Assembly (NCBI RefSeq): GCF_001544075.1
Contig: NZ_BCNT01000018.1
Location: forward strand, 18,396 to 82,395
Direction: 5' to 3'
Source of the DNA: Comamonas terrae
GTDB lineage: Bacteria > Pseudomonadota > Gammaproteobacteria > Burkholderiales > Burkholderiaceae_C
Length of the DNA: 64,000 bases
Below, in pieces: positions 43,972 to 51,612 of this stretch. The position numbers and the translations under genes were made by a program. Numbering within the stretch: the stretch's first letter is position 1; each line of letters starts with the position of its first letter. The notes under the pieces are model-generated. The model worked only from the letters and a program-made list of their open reading frames with translations. It did not search any database and had not been told where the DNA came from.

Positions 43972-44760
43972 ATGAGCACCATCATCATGTCGGCCTGCTG
44001 GCCGCTGCAGGGCATGTCTGCTGCGCAAAAGGCGGTTCTGATATCGCTGGCAGACCAGTCCAACGACGACGGCGTGTGCTGGCCCGGCATCGGCACCATT
44101 GCCCGGCGTACCTGCCTGTCGGAGCGGGCCGTGCAAGAGGCGCTGTCGTGGCTGCAGAAGGTCGGTCTGGTCTTTCGGGAATATCGCCTGAATGCCAGCA
44201 CCAGCTACACCATCACGCCGGGCAGTTTCGACCCGACCAAGGCGCCTGTCGGTCGCAGCCGGAGCAAGGCAGGTGGTGCAGATGGCGCACCCCCCGCAGA
44301 TAGCGCACCCCCCGCATCAGGCGCACCAGGGGGTGAACCAGGCGCACCTGTACCCCCGCACCAGGCGCACCCCAGGGGTGAACCAGGCGCACCCAAATCA
44401 TCATTGAACCGTCATAGGAACCATCAAAGAACCAGCACACCTGCGCTCGAGCGCGCAGGACCTGTTGCCCAACCGGATGACGTGACCGACCAGACCTGGG
44501 CCGACTGGCTGCAGCTGCGCAAGGTCAAACGGGCACCGGTGACGGAGACCGTGCTGAAGGGCGCCAAGGCAGAGGCGGCAAAGGCCGGCATGACGCTGGA
44601 GGCCTTTCTGCAGCTGTGGTGCATACGCGGCTCGCAAGGGCTGCAGGCCGCATGGCTCAGGCCTGCTGCAGCGCCGGCGGGTGGTCGTGCGCCGGCGTTC
44701 AATGCGAACAAGCACGCAGCTGCGGCCGCAACGATCTTCGACGGGGTTTGGGATGCATGA
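43972..44760 (+). CDS. O-like phage replication protein with HTH_36 domain
   Basis: The protein is 262 residues. Residues about 1-75 form a winged HTH (SAAQKAVLISLADQSNDDG, PGIGTIARRTCLSERAVQEAL) of the helix-turn-helix 36 type seen in phage replication initiators. A Gly/Ala/Pro hinge (about 95-145) follows, then a helical C-terminal domain (TWADWLQLRKVKRAPVTETVL). The hinge is encoded by the repeated DNA described as iterons, as the origin lies inside lambda O. The P-like gene overlaps its end. Confidence 0.65.
   Translation: MSTIIMSACWPLQGMSAAQKAVLISLADQSNDDGVCWPGIGTIARRTCLSERAVQEALSWLQKVGLVFREYRLNASTSYTITPGSFDPTKAPVGRSRSKAGGADGAPPADSAPPASGAPGGEPGAPVPPHQAHPRGEPGAPKSSLNRHRNHQRTSTPALERAGPVAQPDDVTDQTWADWLQLRKVKRAPVTETVLKGAKAEAAKAGMTLEAFLQLWCIRGSQGLQAAWLRPAAAPAGGRAPAFNANKHAAAAATIFDGVWDA
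44284..44393. repeat. Iteron-like repeats, candidate phage replication origin
   Basis: Six copies of GCGCAC(C) start at 44285, 44303, 44321, 44342, 44365 and 44387, that is every 18-23 bases. Longer units recur: GCGCACCCCCCGCA twice and GGTGAACCAGGCGCACC twice. They lie inside the replication gene and encode its Gly/Ala/Pro hinge. Position and spacing fit initiator-binding iterons. Confidence 0.55.
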
Positions 44761-45301
44761 CGTGGCGACGTTGACGGCTGAAGCGATCCAGCAAGCGCAG
44801 GCACGCGCCGCGGATCCGGCAGATGGGCCGCAGGTCAGCACGGTGGTGCGCAAGCTTTTCGTTCTGCTGCAGGGCAGCTACGGCAGCCTGTTCCTCGGCA
44901 AGTTCGCCACGGGCCTGAAGGACGGGCAGGGTCACGACAAGGGCATCCGTGCGGCCATGAACGTCTGGCAGGCGCGCCTGGGTCGCTTTCCTGCCGATGT
45001 GCTGGAGGCCGCGGCCGCCCGCCTGGCAGCAGAGCACCCCGACTTCCCGCCCAACCTGCCGCAGTTCGAGCTGATGTGCGATGCCGCCATGCCGCGTCAG
45101 ACCTATGCCCAGCAGCAGGGCCTGCCTGCCTTGCCCGCGCCAGTGGCCGCGCCGCCTGTGAAGGTCAACCTGAAGGAGCGCAATGACGGCAAGGATTGGG
45201 CACGCCGCATCGTGGCCCGCATGGAGGGTGGCGACACCAGCATCTCGTACTACGCCGGCAAGTCGGCCCGCGTGGCCCTGGGCCTGGAGGTGAAGGTTTG
45301 A
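44753..45301 (+). CDS. P-like phage replication protein (helicase loader type)
   Basis: From MHDVATLTAEAIQQAQ at 44753 the protein is 182 residues. VVRKLFVLLQGSYGSLFLGKF, then IRAAMNVWQARLGRFPADVLEAAAARLAAEHPDFPPNLPQFELMC, follow the pattern of lambda P-type proteins (F-P-P-x-P-x-x-F near the end of the conserved domain). These deliver DnaB helicase to the O-bound origin. It overlaps the O-like gene by eight bases. Confidence 0.55.
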   Translation: MHDVATLTAEAIQQAQARAADPADGPQVSTVVRKLFVLLQGSYGSLFLGKFATGLKDGQGHDKGIRAAMNVWQARLGRFPADVLEAAAARLAAEHPDFPPNLPQFELMCDAAMPRQTYAQQQGLPALPAPVAAPPVKVNLKERNDGKDWARRIVARMEGGDTSISYYAGKSARVALGLEVKV

Positions 45302-45327
45302 TGTGCTGCGCAAAAAATAGGCAGATC

Positions 45328-45356
45328 GAGGATCGCGGGTCCTTCCGCCGAGCCTC
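45328..45356. other. Candidate cos region upstream of terminase
   Basis: GAGGATCGCGGGTCC followed by TTCCGCCGAGCCTC lies 60-90 bases before the terminase small subunit. It resembles the GGGTCC-TTCCG cores found at cohesive ends of several lambda-type phages. Position is right but the identification rests on resemblance only. Confidence 0.3.
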
Positions 45357-45416
45357 TGAAGCGGGTAATTCGAGCCGCGTTGTCGGACTGTTTTGTGAGT
45401 TTTCTAAGGGGGTTAA

Positions 45417-45983
45417 GTGAAGGTTCTGCCTTATTTGAATGCTATCGTTTCGCAAGCAGAGTTTGCGCAGATGGTGGGTGTCAGCGAAGCCAGCATCAGC
45501 AAGCGCGTGAGCGAGGGCGTGTTGACCCGTGGTGAAAACGTCCACGCCTGGCTGGTGGGCTACTGCGAGCACCTGCGCGACCAGGCCGCGGGCCGGATCG
45601 GCGAGACCCTGGGCCTCGACCTGGTGCAAGAACGCGCCGGCCTGGCCAAGGCCCAGCGCGAGGCGCAGGAGCTGAAGAACGCCGTCGCCCGTGGCGAGTA
45701 CGCGCCCATCGGCATCCTGGCCGACGTGCTCGGGCTGGCCAGCTCGGCCATCGTCGATCGCATGGACCAGTTTGAGGGCCAGGTGCGCAAGGCCTGCCCG
45801 GACCTGCCGCAAGAGGTGCTGCTGATCGTGCTGCGCATCATGGCCGACGCGCGCAACGAATGGATCCGCTCCACCTCCCAGCTGGTCAACAAAGAGGTCG
45901 AAGCCATGGCGCAGCTCGATGCAGACGAGACCGCCGCATTGGATATCAGAGCAGGCAGCGCAGAGGAGGGCGACGCCGCATGA
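45417..45983 (+). CDS. Terminase small subunit (Nu1-like)
   Basis: The protein is 188 residues with a GTG start and a strong AAGGGGG ribosome binding site. An N-terminal HTH (SQAEFAQMVGVSEASISKRVSEG) binds the packaging site. ERAGLAKAQREAQELKNAVARGE matches the Nu1 linker helix. The C-terminus would contact the large subunit. Its stop overlaps the large-subunit start by four bases (ATGA). Confidence 0.82.
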   Translation: MKVLPYLNAIVSQAEFAQMVGVSEASISKRVSEGVLTRGENVHAWLVGYCEHLRDQAAGRIGETLGLDLVQERAGLAKAQREAQELKNAVARGEYAPIGILADVLGLASSAIVDRMDQFEGQVRKACPDLPQEVLLIVLRIMADARNEWIRSTSQLVNKEVEAMAQLDADETAALDIRAGSAEEGDAA

Positions 45984-48022
45984 GTGCACCCCTCAGCCCC
46001 GAGGCCTTGGCCGCCATCCAGGCCGCCAATGCGCTGGGCCTGTCCAGCCTGCGGGCCGATGCGCCGCAAACCCTCAGCGAATGGGCGGCAGAGCACTTTC
46101 TGCTGGCGGGCGAATCCAGCCACCAGAAGGGCGGCTGGGTCGGCTGGCCCTTCCAGCTCGGCATTCTCGACTTCATGAGCGACGACCGCATCGAAGAGCT
46201 GGCCGTCAAAAAGAGCAAGCGCGTGGGCTATACCAAGATGATCACCGCCTTCGTCGCCTACAACATCGCCCACCGCCGCCGCAAACAGGCGCTGTGGCAG
46301 CCTACCGACGACGACCGCGACAGCTACGTCAAGAGCGAGATCGAGCCAGTGCTCGACGGCGTGGCCGCCGTGCAGGCTGCGCGCCGCCAGGGCAAGGGGG
46401 TGGAGGACACCATCAAATACAAGCCCTTTCGCGACAGCGTGCTGCACCTGCTGGGCGGCAAGGCCGCGCGGGCCTACCGCCGCATCACCGTGGCCGTCTC
46501 CATCCTCGACGAATGGAGCGCCTTCGACCAGAGCATCGAGAAATCCGGCGACCCCGGTAGCCTGGCCAAAGGCCGACTGGAGGGCGCGCCATACCCGAAG
46601 TTTGTCGGCGGCAGCACGCCCCGCGTCAAAGGCATGTGCCATGTGGAGCGCGCCTGCGAAGAATCCGACGCCTACGTCCAGTACCACATCGAATGCCCGC
46701 GCTGCGGCGCGGAGCACCCGCTCGTCTGGGGCAGCAAAGAGCTGCCCTACGGCTTCAAATGGGTCAAAGGCCAGCCCGCCAGCGTGCGCCACGTCTGCCC
46801 GCATTGCCTGGAGAGCATCACCCAGGCCGACTACCTGCCCGGCGGCTGGCCGCTCACCGGCACCTGGGTCTGCAAAAAGACCGGCCGCCGCTACGGCGCA
46901 GACCGCATCTGGCGCGATGCTGCAGGCCAGCCCTGCCGCCCGCCGCGCACCCTGGGCGTGCATGTCTGGGCCGCCTACAGCCCCCAGCGCACCTGGGTCA
47001 GCATCGTCGATGAATTTGAAAAGGCGCATCGCGCACTGCAGGCCGGCGACGTGGCGCCCATGACCGGCTTCACCAACGAAACCCTGGGCGAAACCTGGGA
47101 GCTCAAGGGCGACAGCAGCGACGAACACGCCCTGCAGGCCCGGGCCGAAGACTACCCCCTGGGCCGCGTGCCCGCCGGCGCGCTGCTGCTTACCGCCGGG
47201 GTCGACGTGCAGCGCGACCGCTGGGAGATCGCCATCTGGGCCTGGGGCCGTGGGCTGGAAAGCTGGGCCATTGCCCACCAGGTCATCCAGGGCAACCCGG
47301 CCAGCGAGGCCGACTGGGAGCCCGTCACCCAATACCTGCAGCAGCGCTACGTGCAGGCCTGGCACGGCGGCAGTCTGGGCCTCAGTGCCATCAGCATCGA
47401 CTCGTCCGACCAGACCCAGGCCGTCTACAACTGGGTGCGCAGCGCGCAAGGGCAGCTTGCCGGCCTGCGCGCCATCAAGGGCGACAACAACGACAACCGC
47501 AACATCGTCGGCCCCAGCAGCCTGCAAGAAGTCAACTACCGCGGCCGCAAGATATCGCACGGCATCAAGCTCTGGCTGGTAGGCGTGGACAGCGCCAAAG
47601 ACCTGCTGCTGGGCCAGCTCGCCATCGACAAACCCGGCCCCGGCTACGTACACACCAGCAAGGAACTGCCGCGCGAATGGTACGAACAGCTCACCGCAGA
47701 GCAGCGCGTGCTGGTCAAGGTCAACGGCAAGGACGTGTATCGCTGGGTCAAGCGCAGGCCTCGGAATGAATGCCTCGATTGTCGAAATTATTCTCTGCAC
47801 GCCGCCATGTGCCTTGGTATCCACAAATGGCCAGAGGCCCGCTGGCTGCAGCTGGAGCAAACCGTACAGCCCCCGCAAGACCTCTTCAACACCGCCCAGG
47901 CCCAGGCCGCCCAGCAGCCGCCGCAGGGCGAAGAACCCGCGCCGCCACGCGCGCCAGCGCGGTCCAGCCCGTCGCGCCAGCTGGCGGACGAAGAGCTTTT
48001 CAGCCCCATCAGCCTTTATTGA
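45980..48022 (+). CDS. Terminase large subunit (GpA family)
   Basis: From MSAPLSPEALAAIQAANALG the protein is 680 residues, normal for GpA. The ATPase has a Walker A-like KSKRVGYTK (79-86 region) and Walker B ILDE (about 175-178). CPRCG and CPHCLE form a zinc knuckle. GVDVQRDRWE (about 405-415) begins the nuclease domain. It cuts concatemers at cos and powers packaging into the head. The C-terminal 60 residues are Pro/Ala/Gln-rich. Confidence 0.93.
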   Translation: MSAPLSPEALAAIQAANALGLSSLRADAPQTLSEWAAEHFLLAGESSHQKGGWVGWPFQLGILDFMSDDRIEELAVKKSKRVGYTKMITAFVAYNIAHRRRKQALWQPTDDDRDSYVKSEIEPVLDGVAAVQAARRQGKGVEDTIKYKPFRDSVLHLLGGKAARAYRRITVAVSILDEWSAFDQSIEKSGDPGSLAKGRLEGAPYPKFVGGSTPRVKGMCHVERACEESDAYVQYHIECPRCGAEHPLVWGSKELPYGFKWVKGQPASVRHVCPHCLESITQADYLPGGWPLTGTWVCKKTGRRYGADRIWRDAAGQPCRPPRTLGVHVWAAYSPQRTWVSIVDEFEKAHRALQAGDVAPMTGFTNETLGETWELKGDSSDEHALQARAEDYPLGRVPAGALLLTAGVDVQRDRWEIAIWAWGRGLESWAIAHQVIQGNPASEADWEPVTQYLQQRYVQAWHGGSLGLSAISIDSSDQTQAVYNWVRSAQGQLAGLRAIKGDNNDNRNIVGPSSLQEVNYRGRKISHGIKLWLVGVDSAKDLLLGQLAIDKPGPGYVHTSKELPREWYEQLTAEQRVLVKVNGKDVYRWVKRRPRNECLDCRNYSLHAAMCLGIHKWPEARWLQLEQTVQPPQDLFNTAQAQAAQQPPQGEEPAPPRAPARSSPSRQLADEELFSPISLY

Positions 48023-48073
48023 TAAAAACCAATGCAAACGCAGGCACCACAAGCGCAACCAGCTATCAAAACA

Positions 48074-48415
48074 ATGAACAACAAAGACGCAACCACCACC
48101 CCTTCGGTATCCAGCCACAACAAGCTGGACCCCATTGCCGTGCTGCGCGAAGAACTGGCCGCCGCCGCGCTATGCCATGGCGTGGAGCGGGTGGAGGATT
48201 TGACGGAAGAACTGGTGCGTCGCTATGTGCAGCGGCTGGGTGGGGTGCAGGTGTATGTGCCGACAGAGCGGTTTCTGGACCGGGAACGAGTGGCAGAAGA
48301 GATACGAGCCAGTTTTGATGGCTGCAATGCGCGAGAGCTTGCAACCAGGTACGGGCTCAGTGTGCGTTGGGTGAGGCAAATTTTGGAGGGGGTATCACGT
48401 AACGGTGCTAGATGA
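48074..48415 (+). CDS. Mor/C-family transcription activator-like protein
   Basis: The protein is 113 residues from MNNKDATTTPSVSSHNKLD (a frame start at 48032 lies in a dispersed-repeat copy). VPTERFLDRERVAEEIRASFDG and NARELATRYGLSVRWVRQILEG form the HTH of the Mor activator family of Mu-like phages. These activate middle or late promoters. Its place right after terminase is unusual. It may drive the late genes or the accessory genes that follow. Confidence 0.65.
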   Translation: MNNKDATTTPSVSSHNKLDPIAVLREELAAAALCHGVERVEDLTEELVRRYVQRLGGVQVYVPTERFLDRERVAEEIRASFDGCNARELATRYGLSVRWVRQILEGVSRNGAR

Positions 48416-48587
48416 TCGAGGGCGCGAAGGTTGCTCTGGTGTGGCAAAAGAGATACGCGTAGGCTTTGATGGGAGAAATGCCCGACAGCTAGCACCCAGT
48501 TTTGGGGTTAGCTTACGGCAAGTGCAAACAGTTCTTTCAAGCGCCAATGAAGACAGGTGGTCTTCAAAAAATACGGTCTTCAGATAG
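48405..48587 (+). pseudogene. Degenerate partial duplicate of the Mor-like HTH
   Basis: The 60-residue frame contains VAKEIRVGFDGRNARQLAPS and continues FGVSLRQVQTVL, which aligns along its length with the HTH of the gene just upstream. The DNA also aligns. The N-terminal half of the protein is missing. It could be a remnant or a short DNA-binding protein. Confidence 0.6.
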
Positions 48588-48623
48588 CAACCCGAAGGTT
48601 GCCCAACTTATAATTGGCAGGTT

Positions 48624-49175
48624 ATGCAAAGTCCTGAAGAAATTCGTCAACAGCTCAAATCCTGGGTAGTTAGCGCAAAACAACATGCGCCCTCGGATGT
48701 TTTTGTTGATGAAATGTGTATTGTTGATAAAACTTGCCGTGCTGACTTAGTGCATGCTAATGGTAAATTAACTGGTTTCGAGGTTAAATCTGAGGCTGAT
48801 TCATTAAGTCGTTGGTCTCATCAAATGGACGCATATCTACGAATTTTTGACGAGGTCTGGCTATGTTGCCATCGAAAACATGCCGTGCGTGCACTGGAAG
48901 AGTCGGTTAAATCTGTAGGAATAATAATCGTTGATGAATATAATTCCATGGCTGTTTTAAGGCCTGCGGCACAAAATAATAAAATAAATTCGTATGATTT
49001 AACAGGCCTTCTTTGGCGAAAAGAGTTGGATGTTATTTGTGAAAATAATGATATAAAAATATCAAGAAAAGAGTTGATAAAAGAAGTTAGGCACCGAGTC
49101 GCTGAAACGGTGCCTATTGAAGAACTAAAAAGTAATGTGATTAAGGCGATTAAGGAAAGATATTCTGCTCCTTAA
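48624..49175 (+). CDS. sce7726-family protein, predicted PD-(D/E)XK nuclease
   Basis: The protein is 183 residues. VFVDEMCIVDKTCRADLVHANGKLTGFEVKSEADSL gives Glu30, Asp41, Glu53 and Lys55, the D...E-x-K core of the PD-(D/E)XK fold as seen in sce7726-type proteins. GLLWRKELDVICENN also fits that family. AT-rich codons mark it as foreign to the phage core. Its 3' end overlaps the convergent beta-family gene by four bases. A role in defence against other phages is inferred from context. Confidence 0.75.
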   Translation: MQSPEEIRQQLKSWVVSAKQHAPSDVFVDEMCIVDKTCRADLVHANGKLTGFEVKSEADSLSRWSHQMDAYLRIFDEVWLCCHRKHAVRALEESVKSVGIIIVDEYNSMAVLRPAAQNNKINSYDLTGLLWRKELDVICENNDIKISRKELIKEVRHRVAETVPIEELKSNVIKAIKERYSAP

Positions 49176-50278
49176 AATTCGTCTTCATCATCGTCTACTT
49201 GACCGCCGCCTTGTGTGCCTGCCGGGGCGGCTTTTATTTTGCTAAAGTTATCAAGAATTGCGCAAATGTGCTGGTTTACTTTGTAACCATTCCAGCTACC
49301 GTTACTTCCATATTTTTCACCTTGTATTGCGGGTAGTTTTGCTATTCTAGATATTTCCTTAGTCGCCCAGCAGAAATTGTCTCCGTGATAACCGGGGAGA
49401 TTGATAATGTCGTTGGCTAGTTCAACATATTTTGGAAATTCTTTGTCTTTTCCTTTGCGACCTTGCCACCAATCATAAGTCTCTAAATAGTTTGCAAAAG
49501 GAATAACTGGCATACCAGGAATGTAGTCTACAGCGGAGTCCGGATTTGTGGCTGCGTAATCTCCGTAAATAAGGCTATCCTGATTATCTTTTCTCTCTGC
49601 TTTGATAAATGGGAGCTGCCAGATTAGGTCGTTGCAAGGCTTGGACCTGGTCGTTCCTGATGCCGGTTTATCTTCTGGGAAGGATGTGCTAAGTAGGATT
49701 GCTTTTCGCACACCATAAATTTTTATTAGTTCATTTACAATCGCTGATGCATTTGATGGTGCGACCGTTAAGTTTATTTGTTTTCCATAGTCAATAATAA
49801 CGTCAAATTTCTTAGGATTCTGTACTGAATTTAATATATTCCTGACGATATTGATGTCGTGATCACCATCATTTGCAGCATCAAATCGTATTGCTATGCA
49901 CTCATAAGATTTCTCGAGATTTAAAGCAAATTGCACTATTTCTCTTGTTGGGTCCGTTTTGCTCCAACCCACGGTAGGTATCAATGAATTATTTATCGCT
50001 TTACAGCTTTGATAAAAATCGAATTTGTTTTTATAAGAACTAGATGGATCGTTGACTTGGCTTGATAGCAAGAACGAATCATCTTTGTCAATTTTATATC
50101 TGGATGTATCTAAATAAAAGCTGGTTGGTCCCCACGTTTGAAGAAAATTGTCGATGTACCTTCTGTCATTGCCACGCATCATCAAAATAGGGGCGAATCT
50201 ATCCCTTCTGGAATTTTCTAAATTAACAAGAGCTTTAATATCATTCTGACCAACCTTCAGTGCTGCTGCGTACTCCAT
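49172..50278 (-). CDS. Beta-family protein (T4 beta-like)
   Basis: From MEYAAALKVGQNDIKALVNL at 50278 (AGAGG ribosome binding site) the protein is 368 residues. The opening (YAAALKVGQNDIKALVNLENSRRDRFAPILMMRG) and FDVIIDYGKQINL match the beta protein family, probably a TIM-barrel-like fold of unknown activity. The C-terminus ends in an acidic DDDEDEF. Members are found beside sce7726-type nucleases, here in convergent rather than tandem arrangement. AT-rich. Confidence 0.75.
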   Translation of the reverse strand: MEYAAALKVGQNDIKALVNLENSRRDRFAPILMMRGNDRRYIDNFLQTWGPTSFYLDTSRYKIDKDDSFLLSSQVNDPSSSYKNKFDFYQSCKAINNSLIPTVGWSKTDPTREIVQFALNLEKSYECIAIRFDAANDGDHDINIVRNILNSVQNPKKFDVIIDYGKQINLTVAPSNASAIVNELIKIYGVRKAILLSTSFPEDKPASGTTRSKPCNDLIWQLPFIKAERKDNQDSLIYGDYAATNPDSAVDYIPGMPVIPFANYLETYDWWQGRKGKDKEFPKYVELANDIINLPGYHGDNFCWATKEISRIAKLPAIQGEKYGSNGSWNGYKVNQHICAILDNFSKIKAAPAGTQGGGQVDDDEDEF

Positions 50279-50292
50279 TGGATCCTCTTGTA

Positions 50293-50314
50293 AATTAACC
50301 AAAATTGGTTAATT
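50293..50314. promoter_or_regulatory. Palindrome upstream of the beta-family gene
   Basis: AATTAACCAA (50293-50302) and TTGGTTAATT (50305-50314) are perfect 10-base arms around AA, 15-36 bases before the start codon. The TTAACC half-site resembles the CI operators but with four more bases between halves. Possible operator. Confidence 0.5.
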
Positions 50315-50374
50315 ACATTTTGTATCTTTTTGTTATTTTATTTCCATTACCCAGCGATTAGGTGCGAAATTCCC

Positions 50375-50699
50375 TTGACAAGGATTTTCGGATGCATAGA
50401 CGAATTGCAGCTGTAGTTTGTTTTGAAGTAGAATTCGTGCATCACGCCCGTAAGCGTGATCTGGGCTTGGCGGCCCGGAACTACACAGGCGCAGCAGCCG
50501 CGCCATCCTTCATGGTCTGCGGCTTTTTGCTTTTATGAGCATGCCTGCGCGCGCATGGCTCCGCTTTACGGTGGGCCGTGTGGGGACACCCGCGAGGGTG
50601 TGCCGGTCCTGTGTCCGGTCCGCCAACCCTGCACGGTCCATCACCTTTGCTTGGCGGCTGAGGCGATGGGTTCAAACACTTGTCGCACAGGAGCCCGTC
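50375..50699 (+). ncRNA. Structured leader of the Rha gene, C4-antisense/Ash-like, with attenuator
   Basis: A TTGACA box lies at 50375-50380. A hairpin ATCACGC/GCGTGAT follows (near 50441-50460). A terminator-like stem GCCGCGCCAT...ATGGTCTGCGGC with TTTTTGCTTTT lies at about 50496-50534. The element 50568-50644 comes next: GGTGGGCCGTGTGGGGA, CCCGCGAGGG, GCCGGT, CCGGTCCGCCAACCC, CATCACC. Its blocks match those of the BRO-N leader in order and spacing. The overlapping frame reads WLRFTVGRVGTPARV...SANPARS, like Ash-type peptides. Confidence 0.5.
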
Positions 50700-51485
50700 A
50701 TGGCTGACATCACCATTGGTTCGTCCGTAACTGCCGCATCTGCTCGCCCCGAGCTTTCGATTCACGACGGCATCGTCACCACCACCAGCAACCAAATCGC
50801 TGCGCACTTCGGAAAGCAGCACAAGGCTGTACTGCGAGCCATCCGAAATTTGAGTGGTGTGGTGGAGGCTGATTTCTATCAGCGCAACTTTGTGCCGATA
50901 CAAATCAGCACCGACCTTGGCATGGGTCGTACCCGTAAAGACCCCGCTTATCGCATCACACGCGATGGCTTTGTGTTCTTGGTGATGGGGTTCATCGGCA
51001 AGGAAGCTGCAGCGTGGAAAGTTGCCTACCTTGCTGCCTTCAACCGCATGGAGGCCGAGCTGCAAAAGCCCGCGCAAGACCCGCAGCGCATTCAGCTTGC
51101 CCAGCGTCTGGCGACCCAGGCGGCAGCGCAGGTCACGCAGGCCGTGTTCGACGCCGTGATGGCCGCAGACAACACCGACTGGCGCCACGCCCGCTACCTG
51201 CTCAACCTGGGCTACGACCGGGAAGGCCAGCCCAGCGTGCCCCATGCCCAGCCCATTGGCGACGACCAGATGATCGTCTCCTTCAACGCGCTGCCCGAGC
51301 GCATTGCCAGCGGCGAGATCCTGTCGGCCACAGACGCCCAGCTCGCCACCCTGGCCACGGCCTGTACCCAGCGCCTCACCCAACGGGCCCAGCACCGCGA
51401 AAAGCGGGCAGCCAAGCCCAGCCTTCCAACCGCACAACCCGCGCCCAGCCTGCCACCTGGCACGCTGATGATGACCTTCAAGTAA
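50700..51485 (+). CDS. Rha-family phage regulatory protein with shared antirepressor C-domain
   Basis: From MADITIGSSVTAASARP at 50700 the protein is 261 residues. Residues 18-118 are the Rha domain (ELSIHDGIVTTTSNQIAAHFGKQHKAVLRAIRNL, RDGFVFLVMGFIGKEAAAWKVAYLAAFNRME). Residues 144-229 (QVTQAVFDAVM ... AQPI ... ATLATACTQRL) match the C-domain of the BRO-N gene. Rha proteins interfere with growth of phages in hosts lacking IHF and act as regulators. A convergent gene follows beyond a terminator. Confidence 0.85.
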   Translation: MADITIGSSVTAASARPELSIHDGIVTTTSNQIAAHFGKQHKAVLRAIRNLSGVVEADFYQRNFVPIQISTDLGMGRTRKDPAYRITRDGFVFLVMGFIGKEAAAWKVAYLAAFNRMEAELQKPAQDPQRIQLAQRLATQAAAQVTQAVFDAVMAADNTDWRHARYLLNLGYDREGQPSVPHAQPIGDDQMIVSFNALPERIASGEILSATDAQLATLATACTQRLTQRAQHREKRAAKPSLPTAQPAPSLPPGTLMMTFK

Positions 51486-51491
51486 TCGGTT

Positions 51492-51536
51492 TTGATAGCT
51501 GCTAGCGCTTGATGGATAAGCGCTAGAGGTCGATTT
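51492..51536. repeat. Full copy of the comamonad palindromic repeat within the prophage
   Basis: TTTGATAGCTGCTAGCGCTT, seven bases, then AAGCGCTAGAGGTCGATTTG. CTAGCGCTT (51502-51510) and AAGCGCTAG (51518-51526) form a 9-base stem. It is the best-formed copy in the window and lies inside phage DNA, just before a terminator. Confidence 0.75.
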
Positions 51537-51559
51537 GGCTTGAACTCTTTGATGCAATG

Positions 51560-51595
51560 AAAAGCCCCTGCTGGCGTTGGCTGGCAGGGGCTTTT
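51560..51595. terminator. Bidirectional terminator between rha and the membrane-protein gene
   Basis: AAAAGCCCCTGC (51560-51571) and GCAGGGGCTTTT (51584-51595) form a 12-base perfect stem with T-runs in both directions, serving the convergent genes. Confidence 0.9.
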
Positions 51596-51612
51596 TTCCT
51601 TGGCGCGCAGGT

